DNA of 64,000 nt from Morinoia aosen (taxonomy: Eukaryota; Arthropoda; Malacostraca; Amphipoda; Talitridae), in NCBI GenBank assembly GCA_030386875.1, contig JASJYW010000026.1:12170246-12234245 (forward strand), written 5' to 3'. The notes under the pieces are model-generated. The model made no database searches. It worked only from the letters and a program-made list of their open reading frames with translations, and had not been told where the DNA came from. This document shows, piece by piece, positions 1-14,400 of the stretch. Both the position numbers and the translations under genes were made by a program. Each line of letters opens with the position of its first letter. The first letter of the stretch is position 1.

Positions 1-1512
1 CACGGGAAACAGCAAAACGACGTGGATTTTCACCGCATTCGGCCTAGGAATGGCCCAAAACACGCATTTTAGCTCTGTCGACCGTGGAATCGGCTATATA
101 TGCACTTTCCGCCTATGTCCGCCACGGGAAACAGCAAACGACGTGATTTTCACCGCATTCGGCCTAGGAATGGCCCAAAAACATGCATTTTAGCTCTGTC
201 GACCGTGGAATCGGCTAAATATGCACTTTCCGCCTATGTCGCCACGGGAAACAGCAAACGGACGTGATTTTCACCGCATTCGGCCTAGGAATGGCCCAAA
301 ACACGCATTTTAGCCCTGTCGACTGTGGAAACGGCTAAATATGCACTTTCCGCCTATGTCGCCACGGGGAAACAGCAAACGACGTGATTTTCAGCGCATT
401 TGGCCTAGGAATGGCCAAAAACACGCATTTTAGCTCTGTCGACCGTGGAAACGGCTAAATATGCACTTTCCGCCTATGTCGCCACGGGAAACAGCAAACG
501 ACGTGATTTTCACCGCATCCGGCCTAGGAATGGCAAAAAGACGCATTTTAGCTCTGTCGACCGTGGAATCGGCTAAATATGCACTTTCCGCCTATGTCGC
601 CACGGGAAACAGCAAACGACGTGATTTTCACCGCATTCGGCCTAGGAATGGCCCAAAACACGCATTTTAGCTCTGTCGACCGTGGAAACGGCTAAATATG
701 CACTTTCCGCCTATGTCGCCACGGGAAACAGCAAACGACGTGATTTTCACCGCATTCGGCCTAGGAATGGCCCAAAACACGCATTTTAGCTCTGTCGACC
801 GTGGAATCGGCTAAATATGCACTTTCCGCCTATGTCGCCACGGGAAACAGCAAACGACGTGATTTTCACCGCATTCGGCCTAGGAATGGCCCAAAACACG
901 CATTTTAGCTCTGTCGACCGAGGAAACGGCTAAATATGCACTTTCCGCCTATGTGGCCACGGGAAACAGCAAACGACGTGATTTTCACCGCATTCGGCCT
1001 AGGAATGGCCCAAAACACGCATTTTAGCTCTGTCGACCGTGGAATCGGCTAAATATGCACTTTCCGCCTATGTCGCCACGGGAAACAGCAAACGACGTGA
1101 TTTTCACCGCATTCGGCCTAGGAATGGCCCAAAACATGCATTTTAGCTCTGTCGACCGTGGAATCGGCTAAATATGCACTTTCCGCCTATGTCGCCACGG
1201 GAAACAGCAAACGACGTGATTTTCACCGCATTCGGCCTAGGAATGGCCCAAAACACGCATTTTAGCCCTGTCGACTGTGGAAACGGCTAAATATGCACTT
1301 TCCGCCTATGTCGCCACGGGAAACAGCAAACGACGTGATTTTCAGCGCATTTGGCCTAGGAATGGCCAAAAACACGCATTTTAGCTCTGTCGACCGTGGA
1401 AACGGCTAAATATGCACTTTCCGCCTATGTCGCCACGGGAAACAGCAAACGACGTGATTTTCACCGCATTCGGCCTAGGAATGGCCCAAAACACGCATTT
1501 TAGCTCTGTCGA

Positions 1513-4500
1513 CCGTGGGAACGGCTAAATATGCACTTCCCGCCTATGTCGCCACGGGAAACAGCAAACGACGTGATTTTCACCGCATTCGGCCTAGGAA
1601 TGGCCCAAAACACGCATTTTAGCCCTGTCGACCGTGGAAACGGCTAAATATGCACTTTCCGCCTATGTCGCCACGGGAAACAGCAAACGACGTGATTTTC
1701 ACCGCATTCGGCCTAGGGATGCCCCAAAACACGCATTTTAGCTCTGTCGACCGTGGAAACGGCTAAATATGCACTTTCCGCCTATGTCGCCACGGGAAAC
1801 AGCAAACGACGTGATTTTACCGCATTCGGCCTAGGAATGGCAGAAAACACGCATTTTAGCTCTGTCGACCGTGGAAACGGCTAAATATGCACTTTCCGCC
1901 TATGTCGCCACGGGAAACAGCAAACGACGTGATTTTCACCGCATTCGGCCTAGGAATGGCCAAAAACACGCATTTTAGCCCTGTCGACCGTGGAATCGGC
2001 TAAATATGCACTTTCCGCCTATGTCGCCACGGGAAACAGCAAACGACGTGATTTTCACCGCATTCGGCCTAGGAATGGCCCAAAACACGCATTTTAGCTC
2101 TGTCGACCGTGGAATCGGCTAAATATGCACTTTCCGCCTATGTCGCCACGGGAAACAGCAAACGACGTGATTTCCACCGCATTCGGCCTAGGAATGGCCC
2201 AAAACACGCATTTTAGCTCTGTCGACCGTGGAATCGGCTAAATATGCACTTTCCGCCTATGTCGCCACGGGAAACAGCAAACGACGTGATTTGCACCGCA
2301 TTCGGCCTAGGAATGGCCCAAAACACGCATTTTAGCTCTGTCGACCGTGGAAACGGCTAAATATGCACTTCCCGCCTATGTCGCCACGGGAAACAGCAAA
2401 CGACGTGATTTTCACCGCATTCGGCCTAGGAATGGCCCAAAACACGCATTTTAGCTCTGTCGACCGTGGAATCGGCTAAATATGCACTTTCCGCCTATGT
2501 CGCCACGGGAAACAGCAAACGACAAGATTTTCACAGCATTCGGCCTAGGAATGGCCCAAAACACGCATTTTAGCTCTGTCGACCGTGGAATCGGCTAAAC
2601 ATGCACTTTCCGCCTATGTCGCCAAGGGAAACAGCAAATGACGTGATTTTCACCGCATTCGGCTTAGGAATGGCCCAAAACACGTATTTTAGCTCTGTCG
2701 ACCGTGGAATCGGCTAAATATGCACTTTCCGCCTATGTCGCCACGGGAAACAGCAAACGACGTGATTTTCACCGCATTCGGCCTAGGAATGGCCCAAAAA
2801 ACGCATTTTAGCTCTGTCGACCGTGGAATCGGCTAAATATGCACTTTCCGCCTATGTCGCCACGGGAAACAGCAAACGACGTGATTTTCACCGCATTCGG
2901 CCTAGGAATGGCCCAAAACACGCATTTTAGCCCTGTCGACCGTGGAAACGGCTAAATATGCACTTTCCGCCTATTTCGCCACGGGAAACAGCAAACGACG
3001 TGATTTTCACCGCATTCGGCCTAGGAATGGCCCAAAAACACGCATTTTAGCTCTGTCGACCGTGGAATCGGCTAAATATGCACTTTCCGCCTATGTCGCC
3101 ACGGGAAACAGCAAACGACGTGATTTTCACCGCATTCGGCCTAGGAATGGCCCAAAACACGCATTTTAGCTCTGTCGACCGTGGAAACGGCTAAATATGC
3201 ACTTTCCGCCTATGTCGCCACGGGAAACAGCAAACGACGTGATTTTCACCGCATTCGGCCTAGGAATGGCCCAAAACACACATTTTAGCTCTGTCGACCG
3301 TGGAAACGGCTAAATATGCACTTTCCGCCTATGTCGCCACGGGAAACAGCAAACGACGTGATTTTCACCGCATTCGGCCTAGGATTGGCCAAACACACGC
3401 ATTTTAGCCCTGTCGACCGTGAAATCGGCTAAATATGCACTTTCCGCCTATGTCGCCACGGGAAACAGCAAACGAGGTGATTTTACCGCATTCGGCCTAG
3501 GAATGGCCCAAAACACGCATTTTAGCTCTGTCGACCGTGGAAACGGCTAAATATGCACTTTCCGCCTATGTCGCCACGGGAAACAGCAAACGACGTGATT
3601 TTCACCGCATTCGGCCTAGGAATGGCCAAAAACACGCATTTTAGCCCTGTCGACCGTGGAATCGGCTAAATATGCACTTTCCGCCTATGTCGCCACGGGA
3701 AACAGCAAACGACGTGATTTTCACCGCATTCGGCCTAGGAATGGCCCAAAACACGCATTTTAGCTCTGTCGACCGAGGAAACGGCTAAATATGCACTTTC
3801 CGCCTATGTGGCCACGGGAAACAGCAAACGACGTGATTTTCACCGCATTCGGCCTAGGAATGGCCCAAAACACGCATTTTAGCTCTGTCGACCGTGGAAT
3901 CGGCTATATATGCACTTTCCGCCTATGTCGCCACGGGAAACAGCAAACGACGTGATTTTCACCGCATTCGGCCTAGGAATGGCCCAAAACATGCATTTTA
4001 GCTCTGTCGACCGTGGAATCGGCTAAATATGCACTTTCCGCCTATGTCGCCACGGGAAACAGCAAACGACGTGATTTTCACCGCATTCGGCCTAGGAATG
4101 GCCCAAAACACGCATTTTAGCCCTGTCGACTGTGGAAACGGCTAAATATGCACTTTCCGCCTATGTCGCCACGGGAAACAGCAAACGACGTGATTTTCAG
4201 CGCATTTGGCCTAGGAATGGCCAAAAACACGCATTTTAGCTCTGTCGACCGTGGAAACGGCTAAATATGCACTTTCCGCCTATGTCGCCACGGGAAACAG
4301 CAAACGACGTGATTTTCACCGCATCCGGCCTAGGAATGGCAAAAAGACGCATTTTAGCTCTGTCGACCGTGGAATCGGCTAAATATGCACTTTCCGCCTA
4401 TGTCGCCACGGGAAACAGCAAACGACGTGATTTTCACCGCATTCGGCCTAGGAATGGCCCAAAACACGCATTTTAGCTCTGTCGACCGTGGAAACGGCTA

Positions 4501-4700
4501 AATATGCACTTTCCGCCTATGTCGCCACGGGAAACAGCAAACGACGTGATTTTCACCGCATTCGGCCTAGGAATGGCCCAAAACACGCATTTTAGCTCTG
4601 TCGACCGTGGAATCGGCTAAATATGCACTTTCCGCCTATGTCGCCACGGGAAACAGCAAACGACGTGATTTTCACCGCATTCGGCCTAGGAATGGCCCAA
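1513..4700 (+). repeat. Higher-order repeat of ~28 monomers, copy 1
   Basis: This block carries an ordered series of diagnostic variants: CCGTGGGAACGG (1513), TAGGGATGCC (about 1717), GGCAGAAAAC (about 1840), GATTTGCACC (about 2290), CGACAAGATTTTCACAG (about 2519), GCCAAGGGAAAC (about 2622), CCCAAAAAACGC (about 2793), CTATTTCGCC (about 2972), ATTGGCCAAACAC (about 3384) and CGAGGTGATTTTACC (about 3473). The same series recurs from 8171 at a constant offset of 6657-6658 bp, and again from 11500. Right boundary is approximate: the copies part before 4724, where only this one has CCGAGG. Confidence 0.85.
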
Positions 4701-5674
4701 AACACGCATTTTAGCTCTGTCGACCGAGGAAACGGCTAAATATGCACTTTCCGCCTATGTGGCCACGGGAAACAGCAAACGACGTGATTTTCACCGCATT
4801 CGGCCTAGGAATGGCCCAAAACACGCATTTTAGCTCTGTCGACCGTGGAATCGGCTAAATATGCACTTTCCGCCTATGTCGCCACGGGAAACAGCAAACG
4901 ACGTGATTTTCACCGCATTCGGCCTAGGAATGGCCCAAAACATGCATTTTAGCTCTGTCGACCGTGGAATCGGCTAAATATGCACTTTCCGCCTATGTCG
5001 CCACGGGAAACAGCAAACGACGTGATTTTCACCGCATTCGGCCTAGGAATGGCCCAAAACACGCATTTTAGCCCTGTCGACTGTGGAAACGGCTAAATAT
5101 GCACTTTCCGCCTATGTCGCCACGGGAAACAGCAAACGACGTGATTTTCAGCGCATTTGGCCTAGGAATGGCCAAAAACACGCATTTTAGCTCTGTCGAC
5201 CGTGGAAACGGCTAAATATGCACTTTCCGCCTATGTCGCCACGGGAAACAGCAAACGACGTGATTTTCACCGCATCCGGCCTAGGAATGGCAAAAAGACG
5301 CATTTTAGCTCTGTCGACCGTGGAATCGGCTAAATATGCACTTTCCGCCTATGTCGCCACGGGAAACAGCAAACGACGTGATTTTCACCGCATTCGGCCT
5401 AGGAATGGCCCAAAACACGCATTTTAGCTCTGTCGACCGTGGAAACGGCTAAATATGCACTTTCCGCCTATGTCGCCACGGGAAACAGCAAACGACGTGA
5501 TTTTCACCGCATTCGGCCTAGGAATGGCCCAAAACACGCATTTTAGCTCTGTCGACCGTGGAATCGGCTAAATATGCACTTTCCGCCTATGTCGCCACGG
5601 GAAACAGCAAACGACGTGATTTTCACCGCATTCGGCCTAGGAATGGCCCAAAACACGCATTTTAGCTCTGTCGA
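3773..5674 (+). repeat. Two tandem 8-monomer units (951 bp each)
   Basis: Each unit opens with a distinctive monomer carrying CCGAGGAAACGG and ATGTGGCCACGG (3773 and 4724). It continues through a CATGCATTTT monomer and a GTCGACTGTGG monomer, and includes a shortened GGCAAAAAGACGC monomer. The period of 951 bp is 8 x 119 minus 1, the missing base lying in the shortened monomer. Confidence 0.85.
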
Positions 5675-6149
5675 CCGTGGAATCGGCTAAATATGCACTT
5701 TCCGCCTATGTCGCCACGGGAAACAGCAAACGACGTGATTTTCACCGCATTCGGCCTAGGATTGGCCAAACACACGCATTTTAGCCCTGTCGACCGTGAA
5801 ATCGGCTAAATATGCACTTTCCGCCTATGTCGCCACGGGAAACAGCAAACGAGGTGATTTTACCGCATTCGGCCTAGGAATGGCCCAAAACACGCATTTT
5901 AGCTCTGTCGACCGTGGAAACGGCTAAATATGCACTTTCCGCCTATGTCGCCACGGGAAACAGCAAACGACGTGATTTTCACCGCATTCGGCCTAGGAAT
6001 GGCCAAAAACACGCATTTTAGCCCTGTCGACCGTGGAATCGGCTAAATATGCACTTTCCGCCTATGTCGCCACGGGAAACAGCAAACGACGTGATTTTCA
6101 CCGCATTCGGCCTAGGAATGGCCCAAAACACGCATTTTAGCTCTGTCGA

Positions 6150-8051
6150 CCGAGGAAACGGCTAAATATGCACTTTCCGCCTATGTGGCCACGGGAAACA
6201 GCAAACGACGTGATTTTCACCGCATTCGGCCTAGGAATGGCCCAAAACACGCATTTTAGCTCTGTCGACCGTGGAATCGGCTAAATATGCACTTTCCGCC
6301 TATGTCGCCACGGGAAACAGCAAACGACGTGATTTTCACCGCATTCGGCCTAGGAATGGCCCAAAACATGCATTTTAGCTCTGTCGACCGTGGAATCGGC
6401 TAAATATGCACTTTCCGCCTATGTCGCCACGGGAAACAGCAAACGACGTGATTTTCACCGCATTCGGCCTAGGAATGGCCCAAAACACGCATTTTAGCCC
6501 TGTCGACTGTGGAAACGGCTAAATATGCACTTTCCGCCTATGTCGCCACGGGAAACAGCAAACGACGTGATTTTCAGCGCATTTGGCCTAGGAATGGCCA
6601 AAAACACGCATTTTAGCTCTGTCGACCGTGGAAACGGCTAAATATGCACTTTCCGCCTATGTCGCCACGGGAAACAGCAAACGACGTGATTTTCACCGCA
6701 TCCGGCCTAGGAATGGCAAAAAGACGCATTTTAGCTCTGTCGACCGTGGAATCGGCTAAATATGCACTTTCCGCCTATGTCGCCACGGGAAACAGCAAAC
6801 GACGTGATTTTCACCGCATTCGGCCTAGGAATGGCCCAAAACACGCATTTTAGCTCTGTCGACCGTGGAAACGGCTAAATATGCACTTTCCGCCTATGTC
6901 GCCACGGGAAACAGCAAACGACGTGATTTTCACCGCATTCGGCCTAGGAATGGCCCAAAACACGCATTTTAGCTCTGTCGACCGTGGAATCGGTTAAATA
7001 TGCACTTTCCGCCTATGTCGCCACGGGAAACAGCAAACGACGTGATTTTCACCGTATTCGGCCTAGGAATGGCCCAAAACACGCATTTTAGCTCTGTCGA
7101 CCGAGGAAACGGCTAAATATGCACTTTCCGCCTATGTGGCCACGGGAAACAGCAAACGACGTGATTTTCACCGCATTCGGCCTAGGAATGGCCCAAAACA
7201 CGCATTTTAGCTCTGTCGACCGTGGAATCGGCTAAATATGCACTTTCCGCCTATGTCGCCACGGGAAACAGCAAACGACGTGATTTTCACCGCATTCGGC
7301 CTAGGAATGGCCCAAAACATGCATTTTAGCTCTGTCGACCGTGGAATCGGCTAAATATGCACTTTCCGCCTATGTCGCCACGGGAAACAGCAAACGACGT
7401 GATTTTCACCGCATTCGGCCTAGGAATGGCCCAAAACACGCATTTTAGCCCTGTCGACTGTGGAAACGGCTAAATATGCACTTTCCGCCTATGTCGCCAC
7501 GGGAAACAGCAAACGACGTGATTTTCAGCGCATTTGGCCTAGGAATGGCCAAAAACACGCATTTTAGCTCTGTCGACCGTGGAAACGGCTAAATATGCAC
7601 TTTCCGCCTATGTCGCCACGGGAAACAGCAAACGACGTGATTTTCACCGCATCCGGCCTAGGAATGGCAAAAAGACGCATTTTAGCTCTGTCGACCGTGG
7701 AATCGGCTAAATATGCACTTTCCGCCTATGTCGCCACGGGAAACAGCAAACGACGTGATTTTCACCGCATTCGGCCTAGGAATGGCCCAAAACACGCATT
7801 TTAGCTCTGTCGACCGTGGAAACGGCTAAATATGCACTTTCCGCCTATGTCGCCACGGGAAACAGCAAACGACGTGATTTTCACCGCATTCGGCCTAGGA
7901 ATGGCCCAAAACACGCATTTTAGCTCTGTCGACCGTGGAATCGGCTAAATATGCACTTTCCGCCTATGTCGCCACGGGAAACAGCAAACGACGTGATTTT
8001 CACCGCATTCGGCCTAGGAATGGCCCAAAACACGCATTTTAGCTCTGTCGA
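6150..8051 (+). repeat. Second pair of 8-monomer units (951 bp)
   Basis: The same CCGAGG/GTGGCC marker monomer starts units at 6150 and 7101, again 951 bp apart. The pair lies 1426 bp (12 monomers) after the unit at 4724. Single occurrences of the marker at 918 and 10430 show the 8-monomer unit is also embedded in the larger blocks. Confidence 0.8.
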
Positions 8052-8170
8052 CCGTGGAATCGGCTAAATATGCACTTTCCGCCTATGTCGCCACGGGAAA
8101 CAGCAAACGACGTGATTTGCACCGCATTCGGCCTAGGAATGGCCCAAAACACGCATTTTAGCTCTGTCGA

Positions 8171-11100
8171 CCGTGGGAACGGCTAAATATGCACTTCCCG
8201 CCTATGTCGCCACGGGAAACAGCAAACGACGTGATTTTCACCGCATTCGGCCTAGGAATGGCCCAAAACACGCATTTTAGCCCTGTCGACCGTGGAAACG
8301 GCTAAATATGCACTTTCCGCCTATGTCGCCACGGGAAACAGCAAACGACGTGATTTTCACCGCATTCGGCCTAGGGATGCCCCAAAACACGCATTTTAGC
8401 TCTGTCGACCGTGGAAACGGCTAAATATGCACTTTCCGCCTATGTCGCCACGGGAAACAGCAAACGACGTGATTTTACCGCATTCGGCCTAGGAATGGCA
8501 GAAAACACGCATTTTAGCTCTGTCGACCGTGGAAACGGCTAAATATGCACTTTCCGCCTATGTCGCCACGGGAAACAGCAAACGACGTGATTTTCACCGC
8601 ATTCGGCCTAGGAATGGCCAAAAACACGCATTTTAGCCCTGTCGACCGTGGAATCGGCTAAATATGCACTTTCCGCCTATGTCGCCACGGGAAACAGCAA
8701 ACGACGTGATTTTCACCGCATTCGGCCTAGGAATGGCCCAAAACACGCATTTTAGCTCTGTCGACCGTGGAATCGGCTAAATATGCACTTTCCGCCTATG
8801 TCGCCACGGGAAACAGCAAACGACGTGATTTCCACCGCATTCGGCCTAGGAATGGCCCAAAACACGCATTTTAGCTCTGTCGACCGTGGAATCGGCTAAA
8901 TATGCACTTTCCGCCTATGTCGCCACGGGAAACAGCAAACGACGTGATTTGCACCGCATTCGGCCTAGGAATGGCCCAAAACACGCATTTTAGCTCTGTC
9001 GACCGTGGAAACGGCTAAATATGCACTTCCCGCCTATGTCGCCACGGGAAACAGCAAACGACGTGATTTTCACCGCATTCGGCCTAGGAATGGCCCAAAA
9101 CACGCATTTTAGCTCTGTCGACCGTGGAATCGGCTAAATATGCACTTTCCGCCTATGTCGCCACGGGAAACAGCAAACGACAAGATTTTCACAGCATTCG
9201 GCCTAGGAATGGCCCAAAACACGCATTTTAGCTCTGTCGACCGTGGAATCGGCTAAACATGCACTTTCCGCCTATGTCGCCAAGGGAAACAGCAAATGAC
9301 GTGATTTTCACCGCATTCGGCTTAGGAATGGCCCAAAACACGTATTTTAGCTCTGTCGACCGTGGAATCGGCTAAATATGCACTTTCCGCCTATGTCGCC
9401 ACGGGAAACAGCAAACGACGTGATTTTCACCGCATTCGGCCTAGGAATGGCCCAAAAAACGCATTTTAGCTCTGTCGACCGTGGAATCGGCTAAATATGC
9501 ACTTTCCGCCTATGTCGCCACGGGAAACAGCAAACGACGTGATTTTCACCGCATTCGGCCTAGGAATGGCCCAAAACACGCATTTTAGCCCTGTCGACCG
9601 TGGAAACGGCTAAATATGCACTTTCCGCCTATTTCGCCACGGGAAACAGCAAACGACGTGATTTTCACCGCATTCGGCCTAGGAATGGCCCAAAACACGC
9701 ATTTTAGCTCTGTCGACCGTGGAATCGGCTAAATATGCACTTTCCGCCTATGTCGCCACGGGAAACAGCAAACGACGTGATTTTCACCGCATTCGGCCTA
9801 GGAATGGCCCAAAACACGCATTTTAGCTCTGTCGACCGTGGAAACGGCTAAATATGCACTTTCCGCCTATGTCGCCACGGGAAACAGCAAACGACGTGAT
9901 TTTCACCGCATTCGGCCTAGGAATGGCCCAAAACACGCATTTTAGCTCTGTCGACCGTGGAAACGGCTAAATATGCACTTTCCGCCTATGTCGCCACGGG
10001 AAACAGCAAACGACGTGATTTTCACCGCATTCGGCCTAGGATTGGCCAAACACACGCATTTTAGCCCTGTCGACCGTGAAATCGGCTAAATATGCACTTT
10101 CCGCCTATGTCGCCACGGGAAACAGCAAACGAGGTGATTTTACCGCATTCGGCCTAGGAATGGCCCAAAACACGCATTTTAGCTCTGTCGACCGTGGAAA
10201 CGGCTAAATATGCACTTTCCGCCTATGTCGCCACGGGAAACAGCAAACGACGTGATTTTCACCGCATTCGGCCTAGGAATGGCCAAAAACACGCATTTTA
10301 GCCCTGTCGACCGTGGAATCGGCTAAATATGCACTTTCCGCCTATGTCGCCACGGGAAACAGCAAACGACGTGATTTTCACCGCATTCGGCCTAGGAATG
10401 GCCCAAAACACGCATTTTAGCTCTGTCGACCGAGGAAACGGCTAAATATGCACTTTCCGCCTATGTGGCCACGGGAAACAGCAAACGACGTGATTTTCAC
10501 CGCATTCGGCCTAGGAATGGCCCAAAACACGCATTTTAGCTCTGTCGACCGTGGAATCGGCTAAATATGCACTTTCCGCCTATGTCGCCACGGGAAACAG
10601 CAAACGACGTGATTTTCACCGCATTCGGCCTAGGAATGGCCCAAAACATGCATTTTAGCTCTGTCGACCGTGGAATCGGCTAAATATGCACTTTCCGCCT
10701 ATGTCGCCACGGGAAACAGCAAACGACGTGATTTTCACCGCATTCGGCCTAGGAATGGCCCAAAACACGCATTTTAGCCCTGTCGACTGTGGAAACGGCT
10801 AAATATGCACTTTCCGCCTATGTCGCCACGGGAAACAGCAAACGACGTGATTTTCAGCGCATTTGGCCTAGGAATGGCCAAAAACACGCATTTTAGCTCT
10901 GTCGACCGTGGAAACGGCTAAATATGCACTTTCCGCCTATGTCGCCACGGGAAACAGCAAACGACGTGATTTTCACCGCATCCGGCCTAGGAATGGCAAA
11001 AAGACGCATTTTAGCTCTGTCGACCGTGGAATCGGCTAAATATGCACTTTCCGCCTATGTCGCCACGGGAAACAGCAAACGACGTGATTTTCACCGCATT

Positions 11101-11360
11101 CGGCCTAGGAATGGCCCAAAACACGCATTTTAGCTCTGTCGACCGTGGAAACGGCTAAATATGCACTTTCCGCCTATGTCGCCACGGGAAACAGCAAACG
11201 ACGTGATTTTCACCGCATTCGGCCTAGGAATGGCCCAAAACACGCATTTTAGCTCTGTCGACCGTGGAATCGGCTAAATATGCACTTTCCGCCTATGTCG
11301 CCACGGGAAACAGCAAACGACGTGATTTTCACCGCATTCGGCCTAGGAATGGCCCAAAAC
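8171..11360 (+). repeat. Higher-order repeat of ~28 monomers, copy 2
   Basis: It has the same ordered diagnostic variants as the block at 1513, including the rare GCCAAGGGAAAC and CCCAAAAAACGC monomers. The 6657-6658-bp offset holds over about 3.2 kb, which implies very recent block duplication or an assembly repeat. Boundaries are approximate. Confidence 0.85.
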
Positions 11361-11499
11361 ACGCATTTTAGCTCTGTCGACCGTGGAATCGGCTAAATAT
11401 GCACTTTCCGCCTATGTCGCCACGGGAAACAGCAAACGACGTGATTTGCACCGCATTCGGCCTAGGAATGGCCCAAAACACGCATTTTAGCTCTGTCGA

Positions 11500-14400
11500 C
11501 CGTGGGAACGGCTAAATATGCACTTCCCGCCTATGTCGCCACGGGAAACAGCAAACGACGTGATTTTCACCGCATTCGGCCTAGGAATGGCCCAAAACAC
11601 GCATTTTAGCCCTGTCGACCGTGGAAACGGCTAAATATGCACTTTCCGCCTATGTCGCCACGGGAAACAGCAAACGACGTGATTTTCACCGCATTCGGCC
11701 TAGGGATGCCCCAAAACACGCATTTTAGCTCTGTCGACCGTGGAAACGGCTAAATATGCACTTTCCGCCTATGTCGCCACGGGAAACAGCAAACGACGTG
11801 ATTTTCACCGCATTCGGCCTAGGAATGGCCCAAAACACGCATTTTAGCTCTGTCGACCGTGGAAACGGCTAAATATGCACTTTCCGCCTATGTCGCCACG
11901 GGAAACAGCAAACGACGTGATTTTACCGCATTCGGCCTAGGAATGGCAGAAAACACGCATTTTAGCTCTGTCGACCGTGGAAACGGCTAAATATGCACTT
12001 TCCGCCTATGTCGCCACGGGAAACAGCAAACGACGTGATTTTCACCGCATTCGGCCTAGGAATGGCCAAAAACACGCATTTTAGCCCTGTCGACCGTGGA
12101 ATCGGCTAAATATGCACTTTCCGCCTATGTCGCCACGGGAAACAGCAAACGACGTGATTTTCACCGCATTCGGCCTAGGAATGGCCCAAAACACGCATTT
12201 TAGCTCTGTCGACCGTGGAAACGGCTACATATGCACTTTCCGCCTATGTCGCCACGGGAAACAGCAAACGACGTGATTTTCACCGCATTCGGCCTAGGAA
12301 TGGCCCAAAACACGCATTTTAGCTCTGTCGACCGTGGAATCGGCTAAATATGCACTTTCCGCCTATGTCGCCACGGGAAACAGCAAACGACGTGATTTCC
12401 ACCGCATTCGGCCTAGGAATGGCCCAAAACACGCATTTTAGCTCTGTCGACCGTGGAATCGGCTAAATATGCACTTTCCGCCTATGTCGCCACGGGAAAC
12501 AGCAAACGACGTGATTTGCACCGCATTCGGCCTAGGAATGGCCCAAAACACGCATTTTAGCTCTGTCGACCGTGGAAACGGCTAAATATGCACTTCCCGC
12601 CTATGTCGCCACGGGAAACAGCAAACGACGTGATTTTCACCGCATTCGGCCTAGGAATGGCCCAAAACACGCATTTTAGCTCTGTCGACCGTGGAATCGG
12701 CTAAATATGCACTTTCCGCCTATGTCGCCACGGGAAACAGCAAACGACAAGATTTTCACAGCATTCGGCCTAGGAATGGCCCAAAACACGCATTTTAGCT
12801 CTGTCGACCGTGGAATCGGCTAAACATGCACTTTCCGCCTATGTCGCCACGGGAAACAGCAAATGACGTGATTTTCACCGCATTCGGCTTAGGAATGGCC
12901 CAAAACACGTATTTTAGCTCTGTCGACCGTGGAATCGGCTAAATATGCACTTTCCGCCTATGTCGCCACGGGAAACAGCAAACGACGTGATTTTCACCGC
13001 ATTCGGCCTAGGAATGGCCCAAAAAACGCATTTTAGCTCTGTCGACCGTGGAATCGGCTAAATATGCACTTTCCGCCTATGTCGCCACGGGAAACAGCAA
13101 ACGACGTGATTTTCACCGCATTCGGCCTAGGAATGGCCCAAAACACGCATTTTAGCCCTGTCGACCGTGGAAACGGCTAAATATGCACTTTCCGCCTATT
13201 TCGCCACGGGAAACAGCAAACGACGTGATTTTCACCGCATTCGGCCTATGAATGGCCCAAAACACGCATTTTAGCTCTGTCGACCGTGGAATCGGCTAAA
13301 TATTCACTTTCCGCCTATGTCGCCACGGGAAACAGCAAACGACGTGATTTTCACCGCATTCGGCCTAGGAATGGCCCAAAACACGCATTTTAGCTCTGTC
13401 GACCGTGGAAACGGCTAAATATGCACTTTCCGCCTATGTCGCCACGGGAAACAGCAAACGACGTGATTTTCACCGCATTCGGCCTAGGAATGGCCCAAAA
13501 CACGCATTTTAGCTCTGTCGACCGTGGAAACGGCTAAATATGCACTTTCCGCCTATGTCGCCACGGGAAACAGCAAACGACGTGATTTTCACCGCATTCG
13601 GCCTAGGATTGGCCAAAAACACGCATTTTAGCCCTGTCGACCGTGAAATCGGCTAAATATGCACTTTCCGCCTATGTCGCCACGGGAAACAGCAAACGAG
13701 GTGATTTTACCGCATTCGGCCTAGGAATGGCCCAAAACACGCATTTTAGCTCTGTCGACCGTGGAAACGGCTAAATATGCACTTTCCGCCTATGTCGCCA
13801 CGGGAAACAGCAAACGACGTGATTTTCACCGCATTCGGCCTAGGAATGGCCAAAAACACGCATTTTAGCCCTGTCGACCGTGGAATCGGCTAAATATGCA
13901 CTTTCCGCCTATGTCGCCACGGGAAACAGCAAACGACGTGATTTTCACCGCATTCGGCCTAGGAATGGCCCAAAACACGCATTTTAGCTCTGTCGACCGT
14001 GGAAACGGCTAAATATGCACTTTCCGCCTATGTGGCCACGGGAAACAGCAAACGACGTGATTTTCACCGCATTCGGCCTAGGAATGGCCCAAAACACGCA
14101 TTTTAGCTCTGTCGACCGTGGAATCGGCTAAGTATGCACTTTCCGTCTATGTCGCCACGGGAAACAGCAAACGACGTGATTTTCACTGCATTCGGCCTAG
14201 GAATGGCCCAAAACACGCATTTTAGCTCTGTCGACCGTGGAATCGGCTAAATATGCACTTTCCGCCTATGTCGCCACGGGAAACAGCAAACGACGTGATT
14301 TTCACCGCATTCGGCCTAGGAATGGCCCAAAACATGCATTTTAGCTCTGTCGACCGTGGAATCGGCTAAATATGCACTTTCCGCCTATGTCGCCACGGGA

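Noticed and set aside
461-670. Repeated open frames of about 62-114 codons throughout the satellite, many translating to nearly the same peptide
   Set aside because: They are translations of the 119-bp monomer; because 119 is not a multiple of 3 the frame rotates through three monomers. They appear on both strands with stops fixed by monomer variants, and show no domain, start context or codon bias.
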